Numbered from the stretch's first letter, positions 13,266 to 26,170 are shown. The stretch is 64,000 nucleotides of DNA from Ascaris suum (GCA_013433145.1 CM024168.1:13005868-13069867), one strand, 5' to 3'. The notes: a model not told the origin generated them from the letters alone. Translations and numbers: made by a program.

Positions 13266-14398
13266 GAAATTCATAGCATAAAAATGATAAGAAATAAAGA
13301 ACTAATGAAGGAGAATTTGATAAAAGAAGTTAAAACGAGATTGAATCTGAGGCAAATAGTGGACATTAAACAGTTATCACGCAAAGCTCCCAAAACGAAT
13401 GAAAGACATTGAATTTCATCAAGTAAAAATTCGTGATCAATTGCTGAAGAAGCAATGAAAAGAACTGTTAATCCCATTGAACATGAGGGAAAATCGCTAG
13501 AAGTTGCTCTTTTTTTCGGCGCCAGAGCTATTTTCCAGTCACGGTTGACGAGTTGCAAACAAAAGAAAATTCAGTAGCAGGGAAATTTAAACGACCTAGA
13601 CATAGACTTGAATCTAAATTTCTGTGCAGTGCAGTTATATCCGAGAGTCGATAGTATGGTGGCAGCATACAGAAAGCTGACTGAGCGGGAGATGAGGCAA
13701 GTGAAGGGTTTTGTAGATGATTTCCGGATAGAAGTCCTGCAGAAGGTTTCTTTTTGATCGTGATAACATGCTCTATTCGAATTCAATATTAAACGTCTGA
13801 AAGGTGCATGAGCTCAATTTAATCTCATATATGGCTAAAGAGTTGTTTCAAACTCTCTTCTGTTGTCATAGAGGAAGTTAGTGTTTACTAAGTTGCACTG
13901 CAGTCAAACGTTTGTCACTGAATGCTACGAATTTGGAAGGAGACGAGTGGATCTATTGATGCTGAGGCGGAGGAAAACCGCAACGCTTCATGCAGTGCGT
14001 CTAAAGATGAAAACCGCAATTTCCCCCAATTGATGCATAGAAACTAATACAATGAAGTGGCAACACATAGGCTATGAAGTACTTCTTTTGACAAGGCACT
14101 GAGTGAAAAAGGCGCCGCGCGAAAGTGGATAAATTAGATTGTGAGAAGCTCACTATAAGCGATGAAAACATAAGAAAATATTAGAGAGTGGGAACAGATA
14201 CGAGTGTTGCTGGCCTTTACGCTGAAATAAAAAAGTTGCAGGTTGAAATACTCACTCAGTGTCGCCAAAACACCTACCCTATACTACAAACGCAACATCG
14301 ATCTGCGATCGCTGCAGAAGGAGATTACAGACTTCCACGAGAGAACAAACAAATGTTGCTTTAAAGTTTTGAAGAATAGCTTAAATAATGAGAATAAA
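13266..14398 (+). pseudogene. cluster of charged, helix-like open segments (possible decayed coiled-coil gene)
   Basis: Several short plus-strand open segments rich in E, K, R, L and N lie within 1.1 kb: 13266-13412 (48 codons), 13581-13757 (58 codons, preceded by TTCAGTAGCAG, a possible splice acceptor), 14107-14181 (25 codons) and 14185-14364 (59 codons, same frame after one TAG). Another frame, 14285-14398, contains NIDLRSLQKEITDFHERTN. The 14107-14364 frame contains KVDKL, then 17 residues and the stop, then RVGTDT and LYAEIKKLQ. This recalls, only weakly and from memory of the family, the start of an intermediate-filament rod (KVRFLE, then about 17 residues, then RWGKDT, then YEAEL). Stops and frame changes mean that any gene here is dead or split by introns I cannot place. 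Chance similarity is a serious alternative. Confidence 0.15.
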
Positions 14399-15860
14399 TA
14401 GCAATCGCCGCAAAACCTCAAGTTCCGAGAGAGAGGAATTCTCGCTTGACAAGGGGAATAGTGGAGAAGGGTGGAGGAGGTCGAAGAGCAACACGCTGCA
14501 AAGATTGACATCTTTTCATTCTGGCCATGTCAGAAGAATAGACTGCTTGATTTGAAGAATGTATAGCTGGGCTTGAAAATTAAACGTTCAAGAAGGTATC
14601 AATGAAAAGGCGCATGCAATAAAACCTCGCCCACTACGTTGCAATAGGGTGCTCCAATGACTTTTGTGGACAGCGGAATTGTATGCCTTGTTGCCAAATC
14701 CTCAGGCTTGAAATTACGCAGCACTTGAGCTCATTAACCACGCAGAAATCGATAGGAAAGCGGAGAAAATTTAGGACATCATAAGGACGCGTCACATATT
14801 CAAGGTAAATCCAGGATCGTTTCCAGCACTTTGATTTATCCAAGCAAATAAGAGCTTGCAATCTGACTTGCACTTATGAATACAGTATCCATGAAAACCG
14901 CGAATTCTGCCGCTTTTTTGCAAAATTCATGCAAATTTATTGTTTTTTCCGAACTCGCTTATAACATTGTCTACTTCTACTTCGTTGTCCAACTCACGAA
15001 CCTATGTGATTTGCACGAAATTTAGTAACGATATCTTCAGCATTACCGAAAATTTTGAACTATTGTTCGAACAGGAATGTGAAAAGCAAAACAGGCAACA
15101 ACTGCGTCAATAGAAATTCTTCTAAAAACCTTTTGCATGAATGTGCAAAAAAAACTAGTGAAAATGAAGCACATTGCGTCTAAAAGATTTATATTTTGCA
15201 CCCGTGAGGGTGGCACTAGAGAACATTCTTCAGCATTTTTGCCTTGGTCCTATTCTCGTCTTGTCCTGAACTCCATCCAGCGTCTATTTCGTCTGCCTTT
15301 CCAGCCATTCGATGTTGAGATTTCCACCCGTCTTCCTGATCGCTTCATTGCTTCGCTGCACCTGCCATCACTGTGCAATAGTTCAGGGCTCGGCTTTGTC
15401 AGGAATTAATAGAAATTTTGAAATGATAGCATGCAATCAAACACACATTCAAGGAGACGGATAAAGGCGCATCTGGTCATTTATTCAGCAGTGGCAGAAT
15501 TAGATGGACGCAACATATTCAGCTGTGAAGGTCGCCTGCGATGATGCATGAAGTAAAAAGCACTATTTATGCGAAAATCTCGCCAATCGTCTGCATCTGC
15601 TTTAGCGCGCATCCCTTATAATCTTAATTTCAACTCTGCTATGAGTTGCGGTTCGATTCTTCAACCTATGCGTGCATTGCGGGAGGAAGTAGTTTCATCA
15701 ATGTCATTGTAAAGCTATGGGCAAATTGAGAAAACATTTCGTGTCGTGAGTTCCACCTGTAGTTTGTTCAACATTTACTCCACTTATGAAGGCACACCCT
15801 TATTGATATGCAGCTAATAGTGCATTAACAATAATTTACGACTGTAAGGAGAAAGATATT
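14399..15860. other. anonymous noncoding DNA
   Basis: No recognisable gene. A somewhat GC-richer stretch (15203-15409) carries a 90-codon plus-strand open frame starting at 15137, with no known domain. A 43-codon minus-strand ATG frame lies at 15481-15612 (contains ADADDWRDF). Neither is supported by a domain, a signal peptide or clear splice sites. Confidence 0.5.
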
Positions 15861-15867
15861 GGACTTC

Positions 15868-15955
15868 TGCTCTCCTATGTGCATTGATGTGTTTCTGCAT
15901 GTGTGCGTGCCCTCGTGTGCACGTGGCGGTGCATTTGCGCCACGTGCGTGTCCAT
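15868..15955. repeat. GT-rich decayed microsatellite
   Basis: The tract is dominated by TGTG, GTGC and CGTG words and looks like an eroded GT/CGTG simple repeat. It contains the CACGTG hairpin listed separately. Confidence 0.5.
15919..15947. repeat. inverted repeat with paired CACGTG boxes
   Basis: The arms GCACGTGGCG (15919-15928) and CGCCACGTGC (15938-15947) are perfect reverse complements with a 9-base spacer. Each arm holds a CACGTG palindrome, the canonical E-box bound by MYC/MAX-type and related bHLH factors. Flanking bases extend the stem only by wobble pairs. Whether it binds anything is not shown, and it could be a by-product of the GT-rich tract. Confidence 0.75.
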
Positions 15956-17862
15956 GTATCTGACGGCTGCGCTTAACCTTAGTTCCCGTCCTTTCGACGT
16001 AAACGAAGCGGTGTCAAGTTTTATCAAGTCAAGGCGAGCGATATTTTGAAGGAGAAGTTTTGACCCGCCTAACTTACAACCCTTCGAAAGAGTTTAAATC
16101 ACTTTCTTATAAGTTTTGATGAATATAAGTCCACATATCTTCTGACTTTTGGTTACTGAGGGCAGATTCCTTATGACGTTTTCTCAGGCGTTTCCATTGT
16201 CGTTGACACGTTGAGTAGCCTTGTCGTAGCAACTAAAAGCCTTGTAATGTGTAATTTACTGCCTGAACTTTAAAGGTAACTCTCACCTGTATAAAGCAGT
16301 TTTAGTACCACGTCCTGACTTGCACTCTCAGTTCCAACAATAATCCTCAAAATCTTGCAGATGCTGAAAATCAAAGGCCAGTAGCTTCTAGGTTCCCGCG
16401 GTGGAAAGGCATTACATGCATCCATAGACTTCAGGAGCTTTTGATTTGAGAATGCAAACGCAAACAGATGAGCAGGAAAGTTTGCAGAATTTGGCTATTA
16501 GTAGGCTGAGCATGATTCCAAATTCAGTTCAAAAATGAGCACGACCGGTTGTGCTTCTACTTCCAGTGGGATTCTACTTCTCGTTCGAATGCAAATCAAA
16601 CAACCAATTATAAACAATGATTTACTGTGCAATATAGTGCGGATCAGTTCACGAAGACTTCCTGTATAAGAGCATATTAGAAGTGATTGCGAAATTTTAT
16701 GAAAAATCGACAAAACACAATAAAAAAGAGCTAAACTGGAATGGAAAATCGCTTATTAGAGATGTTTTTTAATTAGTACAGAAACAGGTAAGCAGATTGG
16801 CGTTTTAGGACGCTTCCAAACATATGAAGCTGAAGAAGATTGGTGGACTCTGTTCAATCGCTTTTTTTAACCACCGAAAAGTGAAGGTCGCTTTATAATT
16901 TTAGTTTTCTATGCACCAGATGGAACAAGAGTCAGCAAGATGAAACATAGTTGAACAACGTTTCCACCATCTTCGAAGTCAGTACAGAATTGCATGACGT
17001 CATCAGCACGCCAACAGGTCCAAAGACATCTCGTTTAAAACGCACGCAAGCATTCATATTTTCTTGAGCACTAACGATTTATTCAAAACGACGAAGTGTT
17101 AGACATCGAGGAAAATTGATGAAATTTCTCTTGTTGAATGACCACATAGGAAACTCATAATTTAGAATAATTGAAATTTAAAAACAGTCCGAATATTCCT
17201 TTAGAATCGTTAGGCAGATGGTCTATGAGAAAAAGTACCGTTTAAAAAAATTCGCTGCCATATTTCATGAAATAATTCCAGAGATAAAGGACATGCAGTT
17301 TCTTGGAAGAATGATAAAAGTCGTGTGCGCATCTACACAAAACGCAACATGAAAACTGCTGAAGGAAGTTTAGTATTTAAGAAGAGAATAGTATATAATA
17401 TGAATGTGTCGAAAATTCAAAACTGAGCAGAAGTGGTTTTGAGGAGAGAGAAGTTAGAAGTCGTAGTAGAATATGATGTCAGTGACATTTACAGCTCAAG
17501 CTTCCTTTGCACGAATTTTAGCAATAAAGTGACCCTAAACTGGAATTGTAACACGTTGGTAAGTTGATATTTCTGAGAACGTAAGTGATTTCAGATAGCT
17601 GTTAGTGGAGGCCATCGAACAGTGTGCACAATACCGATAACTGCAATGACACAAAAGTTGAGTCGTTTAAAGAATTTTGCTGCAGCGTTCTCAGACTTCA
17701 ACACTTTATTGCCTACAAATCGCAAAAACCGGTTGCTTCAAATCCAGTGATCAAAAATATCTTTAACATCCCGTTTTCTATTGGGAGCCGACTTTTTCCA
17801 TCAGCTGGATTGAACTGTGGTGCTACGGGTAAATAACATGAACATCAGTTCATTACTCCAAA
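15956..17862. other. anonymous noncoding DNA
   Basis: No recognisable gene. Open frames are at or below about 71 codons and no structured repeat was noticed. Confidence 0.6.
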
Positions 17863-17878
17863 CCCCCCCCCCCCCCCC
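17863..17878 (+). repeat. poly-C homopolymer, 16 bases
   Basis: Sixteen uninterrupted C lie in otherwise AT-rich sequence. It is one of five G/C homopolymer-type tracts in the window. Confidence 0.95.
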
Positions 17879-20594
17879 ACGCCATTGCTTTTAAATCGTA
17901 GAAACTGTTTTCACTGTGGAAAGATTCGAATATATCTTCACATCAGTGGACAAATTATCTCACAAAGTGCTCTTTAATTAAGCGAGCATAGTCATCTCCT
18001 TTATTTGAATTTGCAATGAAAGTTTCATTTCGTGAGAAACGCATTCTTAAATGCAATGTTTGGTGAAATTGTCAAGTGAGAATGATAGAAGCAAATTATT
18101 GGAGAATTTCGACGTGAGGGAATGCACCAAAGGGGACAGTGAAAAGCAGCAAAAGTCAATTTAAATGCCTTTATTCATATCGTGGACTGCACAAGTTCCC
18201 TCTTCATAAAACGCTTAAAACTTGTTAGAAGGCATCTAACTTTCACCAGAAAACAAACATTTGTCTTTATATTAATACTGGAAAAATCGTCACAATTCTG
18301 TGGAGAATCCAGAAATGTATATCAAAGAAGCGACGAGAATTTCATAGAGACGAAACTTAGGAAGTGCTTTATCGAAGGAAAATGAATTTGCCAGCTAGCT
18401 GAACTCTAGCAACTATTGCTTCTCCTCATTGTTCACTGCTGTTCACAGTTTGGAAGAGGACGCATTGTTAAAACGCTATAAGCATGTAAATGTTTAAGGC
18501 AATTAGGGATTTGAGGAAGGAAGTGAGAAGGAAGGAAGCTCATTGAAAATTTCGCGTCCACATGGATCAAGAAAAAAATTCGGAGGGCAAGCTTGCCAGT
18601 GAATTCAGATGAGAAAAAAAATTAGTGAAAAAATTACCTATGCTTGTATTTCCTTATCAAACCCTCTGTAATGAGCTTTTTATGTGATCCTAACAGTCCT
18701 AATAATTTCTTTACGTCCTCAAAATGCACCCACTGTTTGACATGGTACAGGTCGTACTTAGTTTAATTCTGTGACATAAATATGATCAATCAGGAGGAAC
18801 GAGAGAACAACTGAATACAGCATGGAGAGAGGAGAAGTAAGCTAAGGAAAGCCCAAAACGTCTCTGATTTGGTCAGAAGAGAATAACTAGTGCAGCGACG
18901 TCAAAAGTCCCTCTGTCGTTACAACGGTCTATTTCGTTTAAATCACTCGACTGATGTAAAAACCTATCGTTGAAGCAGCGCTCTCAAATACTTCGAGAAA
19001 AAAAAGCTAATTGTTGGACAAAACGCTGCAATCGGCTGCTTTTTTTTGAAAAAAAAGACTGCTTAAAGCTCCTATTAATTCTGCTGCAATTTGTTTCAAA
19101 TTTTTCTCCGATTCTTCGCAAATAATTCTTTTCTTTGAGGAAACTTGGGACAGCTAGTTTTAAATATCGGTTACTGCCTATTAAGTACTAGGTGTCAGTT
19201 GAAATCTTTTTGCACTTGATGAGTGGGCATCACTGCTCATTTGCTCATTCAAGGTAAAAAATGAAAAGAAAAAGCTTCAAAACGATGAAATCCTTGATTC
19301 CTAGAGGAATAATTTCGAGACAAATAATGACATGTTTCATATAATTTTCATCGAATTGTGTGTTTCGATCTCTGATTTTAAATTCGTCCTTTCTAACCTT
19401 CTTCTGCGATTATTGCAAAAAAATCTGTTAATAACCCTCAAAAATCCTTTAAAAATGATTTACAAACAAAAAGGACTTCCGAAGTCAATTCATCAGATCT
19501 TTCTGAACCACTATAAAAGTTCAAAGAATGCTTCTGCTTTGATGCTTTGAAGTTCAAGAGACAGCTCCTATGTTATTTCTCGCAGTATCAAATTCTTTTC
19601 CATCATTACAATCCACTTTTGTATAAGAATGCCGAGGCAATCGTTTAAAGTGTGCTGTAGCCTTATGGAATGCTGTCACGATCTGAATGGTAAATAATGA
19701 GTAAAGATCATATTTGTGGCAGCCTAGTATGAGAATGGCGTCGCAGACGTTGAAACATTGAAACATGAGCGACAGTGAAAGTTTTGCGGTCGCCTTAAAA
19801 CTCCTACCAAATAGGTTTTCTTAGATTTTTTTTCAGCACGCATTTCAGCGCCCATATTGGGATAGGTAAACCCTAGGAAATCGATGATTATTATCAAGGT
19901 AGACGGTGGCAATAAACAGTAAGACAAACAGCTCAACAAAAACGATTCAAACCTTCAAAACAACTTTAGCTTAGTGTTTTAATTTTTCTCTAGTAACTAG
20001 AGAGACGCGTATGTCACGTAGAGCGAAAAGCATTTGGTGCAAGCCGAAATGTTAGAATGCAATTATCGTTTAGGTGCTGGTAAGAAGTTACTGGTGCTTA
20101 ATTTATTCCCAGAATAATGCGCTCCGATCCCGTTCTTATGAATGTATAATTAAAACTTCTTCACAGCCATAGAGAGAGTGCTTCGACGATATTATACATC
20201 TTATCGAAACACTGCGATTAATTTCCTCGCCTTCCACTTTTTCGAGGACTGTGCGTATCTCTTTTAGAAGCAGAGGAGGCCACATTTCCAGATTACCTTA
20301 GCTCAAGACGCCTGAGTTTGAACAGTCTACCGCTCAATGAAATCTTCAAAATTAATCTCACCTATTGTTCTCGGAAGTAACATGCCGGGGCGTTGTATAT
20401 TCAACTTCAATGCGTGACATCCAGTAACATCCCACGCTTCTCCGATTTGATTACGCAGAAGTTATTGCATGTTCATTTTGAATTCTCATGAGGCCCGGAA
20501 TCCTTTTTGAATAAGCGGAGGTGTATTTGATGGTTCCTTTTAACTGCAGAGGGTTGCAGAAGGGCCGTTTGCAGAATGGTGCTGTCTTGCAAAG
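17879..20594. other. anonymous noncoding DNA
   Basis: No recognisable gene. A T-run/A-run palindrome (eight T, G, eight A) lies at about 19040-19058. Open frames are 72 codons or shorter. Confidence 0.6.
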
Positions 20595-20855
20595 TTACGT
20601 TGGAATAAAGGAGTGCATTTCAGTCGTTTCTTCTCCCTTTTTCTCCGTGTTTTTCGAGTACATTCTGATAGTTGCACTTTCCTTTTGAATTTCGGCTGCA
20701 TGTTTCGTATCGGCTAGTTCAGCTGATAGAGTAAGAGGGCAGATTTGCACCTTTTTGCAAGAATTTCCGGAAGTAAAGACGTTAATTGCCTTACATTTAT
20801 TCAAGTCAATCTTCAGCTTCTGTTTCAAAGTTTCCAATTCCACCTTACACTGCAT
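20595..20855 (-). CDS. hypothetical coiled-coil fragment, possibly two exons
   Basis: This is a minus-strand open frame of 86 codons starting at ATG (20855). Read unspliced, two charged helical halves flank a Cys-rich middle. That middle (20723-20794, 72 bases, a multiple of three) begins GTAAGG and ends CTATCAG, so it could be a small intron of nematode size. Splicing it out keeps the frame and joins LKQKLKIDLNK directly to SELADTKHAAEIQKE, a continuous heptad-like helix with L, I and A at core positions. The second half is K/E rich and ends in TEMHSFIPT before TAA. An acceptor-like TTCTAG sits just upstream of the ATG, so this may be an internal exon. No family is recognised, and no further exons were found on either side. 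It may be a chance frame or a fragment of a dead gene. Confidence 0.2.
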   Translation of the reverse strand: MQCKVELETLKQKLKIDLNKCKAINVFTSGNSCKKVQICPLTLSAELADTKHAAEIQKESATIRMYSKNTEKKGEETTEMHSFIPT

Positions 20856-23800
20856 CTAGAAGCAAGCTCAAAGGGATCAAGGAAATGAGATCTCAATTTC
20901 ACTTCTATTTTGCACATGATTGCAAAGAATGGTATTAAACGAAACATAGCCAACCCGATTTGCATATAATAAGGCTCCTTTTCAGCGCGATAAATGTGAC
21001 TGCATAAGTTGCAGTATTTCCGAAATCGTTTTCCATTAATGCCTCAAAAGCTCATATACGATCAACTGCAAGCATGGTGGCAACGCCTTAAAGCACTTTC
21101 AAGAGCTGATTAAAGGAACTGCATAAAATGAGTCATTTACGAATTTTACTTGGTGTTTTTGCATTTTTGAAAGGATTTGCTGAACTTTCACGATATCGCT
21201 CAAAGCGTCCAAGATTTTCCGAGGAAAAAGTCCCCATCCTCATAAGAGGCATTAATGAAAGCCATCATAGCGTGAAAGAGAAAACATCGAATATTCTCTA
21301 TACGGCCACACAATCATCACTACCGATGAAGATTTTCCTCAAGAAACCTCTCAAGAATTTATTAAACCTCCCTATCTTTCAGACACAGCCTCAGCCTAGC
21401 ATCTTCACGAATATCTAACTCGATCAGAGACTATAGAGTGATAGAGAAGAGAGGGTGACCTGCGACAGCAAAACCCTTTAGGAGCGCCTAATCGTCTCAA
21501 TATTGATGTTCTTATAGCCTTGCGCTATATGGATGCATTCATAGACCTTTTCTCCTCAAGCTCTCCGGCGCTTTTTTCACAATGAACGTAGCTGAACGAA
21601 GAGTTGCGAACATCAACTTAACGAAACGCTGCGAATGCTCAAAGTTCGCCTGATGCTTCGACTATTTCGAAAACTCCTTTAGTGGGAATTCTTTATAAAT
21701 GGTCTCATTAAAGCCTGACCAGTGGCACATTTGTTTACACAACTAATCGCTGTTGTAGCAAATGGTGCTCAACTTTGATTGACACCTCAATTGATTCAGC
21801 TGCAGCAATAGACTCTGGAGATTCTGGTGGCCGAGCAAAGGCACCATTGCTATTCCTTTCCACAATGAACGCAGTGAACCTAGAGAACAAATGACATTTA
21901 CAGGTGGGACTGAAGTTAGACTTAGAAGTCTATTCTTCTAATTCAAATACTCTTTAATTCATGTTATTCTAAAGTTTATTCCCTTTTGGTATTATTACGA
22001 TGCTTATGTTGCACTTAACAGGGTCAGCATCCAGTCCGATGCTCAACGATCGCTACAGCCTACAGAAGACAGACGTTCAATGATTTCTGGCTGATAACCT
22101 CTACAGGTGTGCAAAGGTGGCACTAACTATTCGTTTGCTATGATGGAACCTGTGGGGATCTCTGCAAATAATCTCTTGATGAATGCTATTGAAAGGGAGT
22201 GCTATGGTCTCTTTAAACTGATAATGTGACATATAAAGTGCCCAATAAACGTGAGAATGCACGAATATTGCTTACTCATCAGTAATAGATGTGAACACCA
22301 CATCCAACGAAGCATGGCAAAGATTCCGCTTTAATGAACTTAATGGAACCATCAGTTAATTTTACCTGTCAATTAGAGCCGACTATCTTCAAGAAAAGAC
22401 GGCTATGAAGTAGCCTTATTAAGGAATAATAATTTACGGAAGTGACGAAAACCGTGTTATTTTGTTCACATGAAACTATTATTTCAGTTATCTGTATTGT
22501 CACCTGACGTGAATGCAACAGAAGCGAAAATATCAGATAGGAGCAGGGACTGGAAGCAGTTTGCAACAATTATTAGGATAGCTTTCGGTTTTAAGAGCAG
22601 ACCTTATCCTCTCTTTTTTCCTTACATCAAAAATCAATATTTCCTTAGATTTTCAGTCATCGCTTCTAACAAGAGAATCACCGCTTCCCTCCCCTCTTCC
22701 CCCCTCCCCAGCAAAATTTTGCTTCGATGCGAAGATCCTCATCTGTAAACAACGATGTGGCCACAATGTGAAACGCAGGAAGAATCTACCCGCGAGCTAA
22801 AGGAGTACCAATGTTATATTGTTGTTCGCATTTCTTTGAGTTCTGTTACTTTATTAAGCGATGACTACATTCGTTTAACTGTTTCTAAACTGAAGGCCAT
22901 TAAAGTACAGTGAAGCTTCAAGGATAAATGCCGTGAAATCTGCATAACTAATTCATTGGCAATTAAGGAAGCACCTCTTATTTTAAAAAAACGATCGAGG
23001 ATTAAATGCACACGCCAAGAAGGTCCAAAAAGCGGCGAGATGAGCCAACTAACGTGCGAATATCGATGAAAGATAGGCAAATTTTGAAGCGAAGAAAGCG
23101 AATTGGTGCAAAAGGATATGAAAACGGCGTCTAAAGCACACTCATCTCAACGGCACTCTCGGGTATTCTGGAAAGAGGATCTGAGTCACCGAAAATTCAG
23201 ACGTCGGTTCGATTAAAACACATACTGGCAAACGTCCTCTTATCAAGTCTGCAATATCTGATAAGAATGCAACAATGACGACTAGATAGGCGAACAATTT
23301 TTTCGATTTCCACTCACTGAACGAAATTCTTATTTTTGAAAGTGGATCTCTGGAAAACGGAATAAAGAAAAAGGAAAGAGACAACGGAGAACAGAAGGAA
23401 GAAAGGAAGCACCTTTCTACTTTTGATAGAGTTTGAGCGATATTTTGACCAAGAGGAATCACTCTTATAATCCCTTCAGCCTCCAACGCATTATTGCGGC
23501 GCGTGTCTGTATGCTTTTATGTGTATATACGCATTTGTCTTGATATTCGTGGTTTGCGCCAGGATTCGCTAGAACTAGATTTGCGAAATTTGCTGCATAA
23601 AACATTTGCAATATTATAACTTGATCAAAAATATTTGTTGGCTAGTTCAAGGCGTTTAACGGCAGCCTTAGGCGTTTATCATTGGCACATCAACTTCAGG
23701 AAAAAACTCGGAGCTGAAAAATTTATACGGACTTTACGTCAACTTGCACAGGTCAGGCCACAGAAAAACGAATCCTTTTTAGAAGATTCGCGTCTGAGCT

Positions 23801-23892
23801 GTGGTACCCTAAAAATTGACGACAGATCATTTCTTTTCTCGACAACAGATGCAATTTGCTGTTCGATTCAATGGATCGCAAATAAAGATTCT
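20856..23892. other. anonymous noncoding DNA
   Basis: No recognisable gene. A pyrimidine-rich tract (CCCTCCCCTCTTCCCCCC type) lies at about 22683-22710. The longest open frame is 114 codons on the minus strand (23142-23486). A plus-strand frame at about 22002-22095 contains YVALNRVS but is soon ended by two stops. Confidence 0.55.
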
Positions 23893-24099
23893 ATGGCACT
23901 TTCTCTGCTACTCCTCACCACTTATTTAATACTAGAAAACACTTCGCTGTTTCAAACTAAAAACGCTTTGTTGAACTCCACCCAAACTTACTGCTGTGCT
24001 ATGTCGGAAACCAACACTTCCCAACACCTTCAGTCTGACATGAAAGCCATCCTTGCACACAAGATAAAACTTTGTTTTCGATGTCGATATCGTTGTTAG
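23893..24099 (+). CDS. hypothetical small ORF with signal-peptide-like start
   Basis: This 68-codon frame begins with ATG inside a longer open frame that has no upstream ATG (it opens at 23635 with TTG). The first 20 or so residues, MALSLLLLTTYLILE, are strongly hydrophobic like a secretory signal. They are followed by an N/T/S-rich segment with Asn-X-Ser/Thr sites and a short Cys/Arg tail (CFRCRYRC). Small secreted proteins are common in parasitic nematodes, but nothing here ties it to a known family. There is no recognisable promoter, trans-splice acceptor or poly(A) pattern specific to it. A chance ORF is the most likely explanation. Confidence 0.12.
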   Translation: MALSLLLLTTYLILENTSLFQTKNALLNSTQTYCCAMSETNTSQHLQSDMKAILAHKIKLCFRCRYRC

Positions 24100-26170
24100 A
24101 TGACTTCGGTGCCACTCGTACACAAACTCATATCGACATATAGAAATAATACATCTTATTATGATTGAATATCCAACCAACACGCACTTGCTACGTTTGC
24201 AGGCAGTCACAGTGATTATGGAAAATGCATGTTTTGCTGATACTAGTGGCAGCGAGTTATTTCAAGTTGTGCCTGGTGGGACTACAAATCCGCATTTGTA
24301 AACAGGGAATCGGTAAAAAGTGCCTTACTCCTCAGTAGCACTCAAAAGCCACCTTTGGACTATATGCGTCACAACATCCTCCCTCTCCTCCTCTCGGCTC
24401 GTTTTCATAATGAGTGATTTATTTATCACCTAACTTCACTGACGCCCACGACTGCTGAGAATAAAGAGAGGAGTTAGAAGTTGCAATAAAGTCATTGCTT
24501 AGCGCGACGTATTAAACAAAAGGATTGTCGTTTATTTGAATCACCGGACATATATTTAAGTACATAAGCTGCTGTAACACATTTGAATAAAAGAACACCA
24601 ATACGCTGCTTAACAACGACTGAAGACCATCGTCTTACAGTAAACAAAAGGCGCCATTTTCCACGTCAACCATCCTTCTTTGTCGGAAAAACATCATAAT
24701 CCCTTGAATAGTCTTCTCAAATGAATTGTCAGCATTGCATTTGTATGAGCAAATCCCTGTATAACTTTAGCAACTGATTCATTCGCACATTTCACAGAAT
24801 TCATTCGCATTTATGCAATTAAAAACCTGTAAGTGTTTCACTGTTTTGTACCAAAAAGCCTCCTTTTCGAGCACGGTTTCCTTGACGGAACATATCGGGT
24901 TTTCATGAGTCAAGACCACTGTATATGCGTTCTTCAAATACAATCACCTTACTTCGAAAAGGTAAATTTGCATCCATTCAACTATTCTATTCAATGCTGC
25001 CTGATGGTGATGCAACACGGACGCTTTGTTTTGCAGCATTTTGAAGCTTTTTCGTTATTAGAGAGCACACACGCATCTCTCTTTTCAAACATATCGATTA
25101 TGCGAGAATTAAATTGAATTCGCAATTTTTTCAGTCGTTTCCGTTATCATTCGATGCACAATCAGTGAAGAATTCGAGTGAAAAAAAAACAGTTAAGCAG
25201 ACAATTTGATATATGATTTCGCATATTTCATGATTTCTAAACAGTGGTAGGCCATCGTTTCTTGCTTAAAAGTGTCACTGGTTTAATTAAGTGCACAAAT
25301 TATCCAAAAATCTCATCAGTTTTATTGATTATCCCATTAACTTCCACTTATGAGTAAAAGATATGAAACTGCTTTCCTTAAATTATTATCTAATTTAATA
25401 AAACAGCTTTAAACCGGAATAAAATTCGATGCTTACCGCATTTTAGGATGAACACTTTGGTAGTCTTTTTCGATGACTTTCTCGATTATTTATGCACTTA
25501 TGAAACATTTGCCAAATGAAGGCCATTGATTTGTGACTTCATACAAAAGATTATTCGAAAGTGATCCTATTCACTGCAAAGAGTTCGATTATAGCAGAGC
25601 AAATTATGCTCACCTTCCCATTCAGATATCAATTGGGGAAAATTTCAGGAACGTTGGACATAGTTTATCGCTGCGATAATATGAGCGGCTAGTCACCCTG
25701 GCAAAGAAATACAGTAAATCTGAAAACTGCCTCTCCATGTAATAAACGAGATATTTTGCATAACTTTTTATGCCAACCGATACATTATCAGAACCCTTTC
25801 GAACAAAAGTTGCTCTGCCAATTGAAGTTATCCAAGGGCTCGAGCGCAATTAACCGATAAGAATCGGTCCTGAATTGATATTTTCTAAAGTTTCAAAGAG
25901 ACATCTAGCTCGAAAAATGCTCCTAATTGACAGCACCTGAACAATAATATCACATTGCAGAGCAACAATCCGCCTACGCCTAAAATCCATACTCGATGCT
26001 GAAATGTTGCTTTCTACGCACACAACGGTTCTTTTCCGTGCATGAGAGCTATAGACGAGGTCAGGATTATCATCACCAGGAGTTGGCTGTTTTTGGTATG
26101 TGAGAAGAGTTGTGACCAAGGTGAATTTGTGTTCGGGGAAAGCAAGAGAAATCAAGTTTCTAAAGAGGAA
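24100..26170. other. anonymous noncoding DNA
   Basis: No recognisable gene. A CT-rich tract lies near 24379-24402. The longest frame, on the minus strand (25850-26227), is open mainly because it reads through the poly-G tract as a proline run. Confidence 0.6.

Noticed and set aside
22002..22095. YVALNRVS in a plus frame, like the helicase motif of PIF1/Helitron proteins
   Set aside because: The preceding GQ residues and every other helicase motif are absent, and two stops follow soon after.
23635..24099. 154-codon plus-strand open frame
   Set aside because: It opens at TTG, lacks an upstream ATG or clear acceptor, and has no domain. Only the small ATG-started part is kept as a weak candidate.
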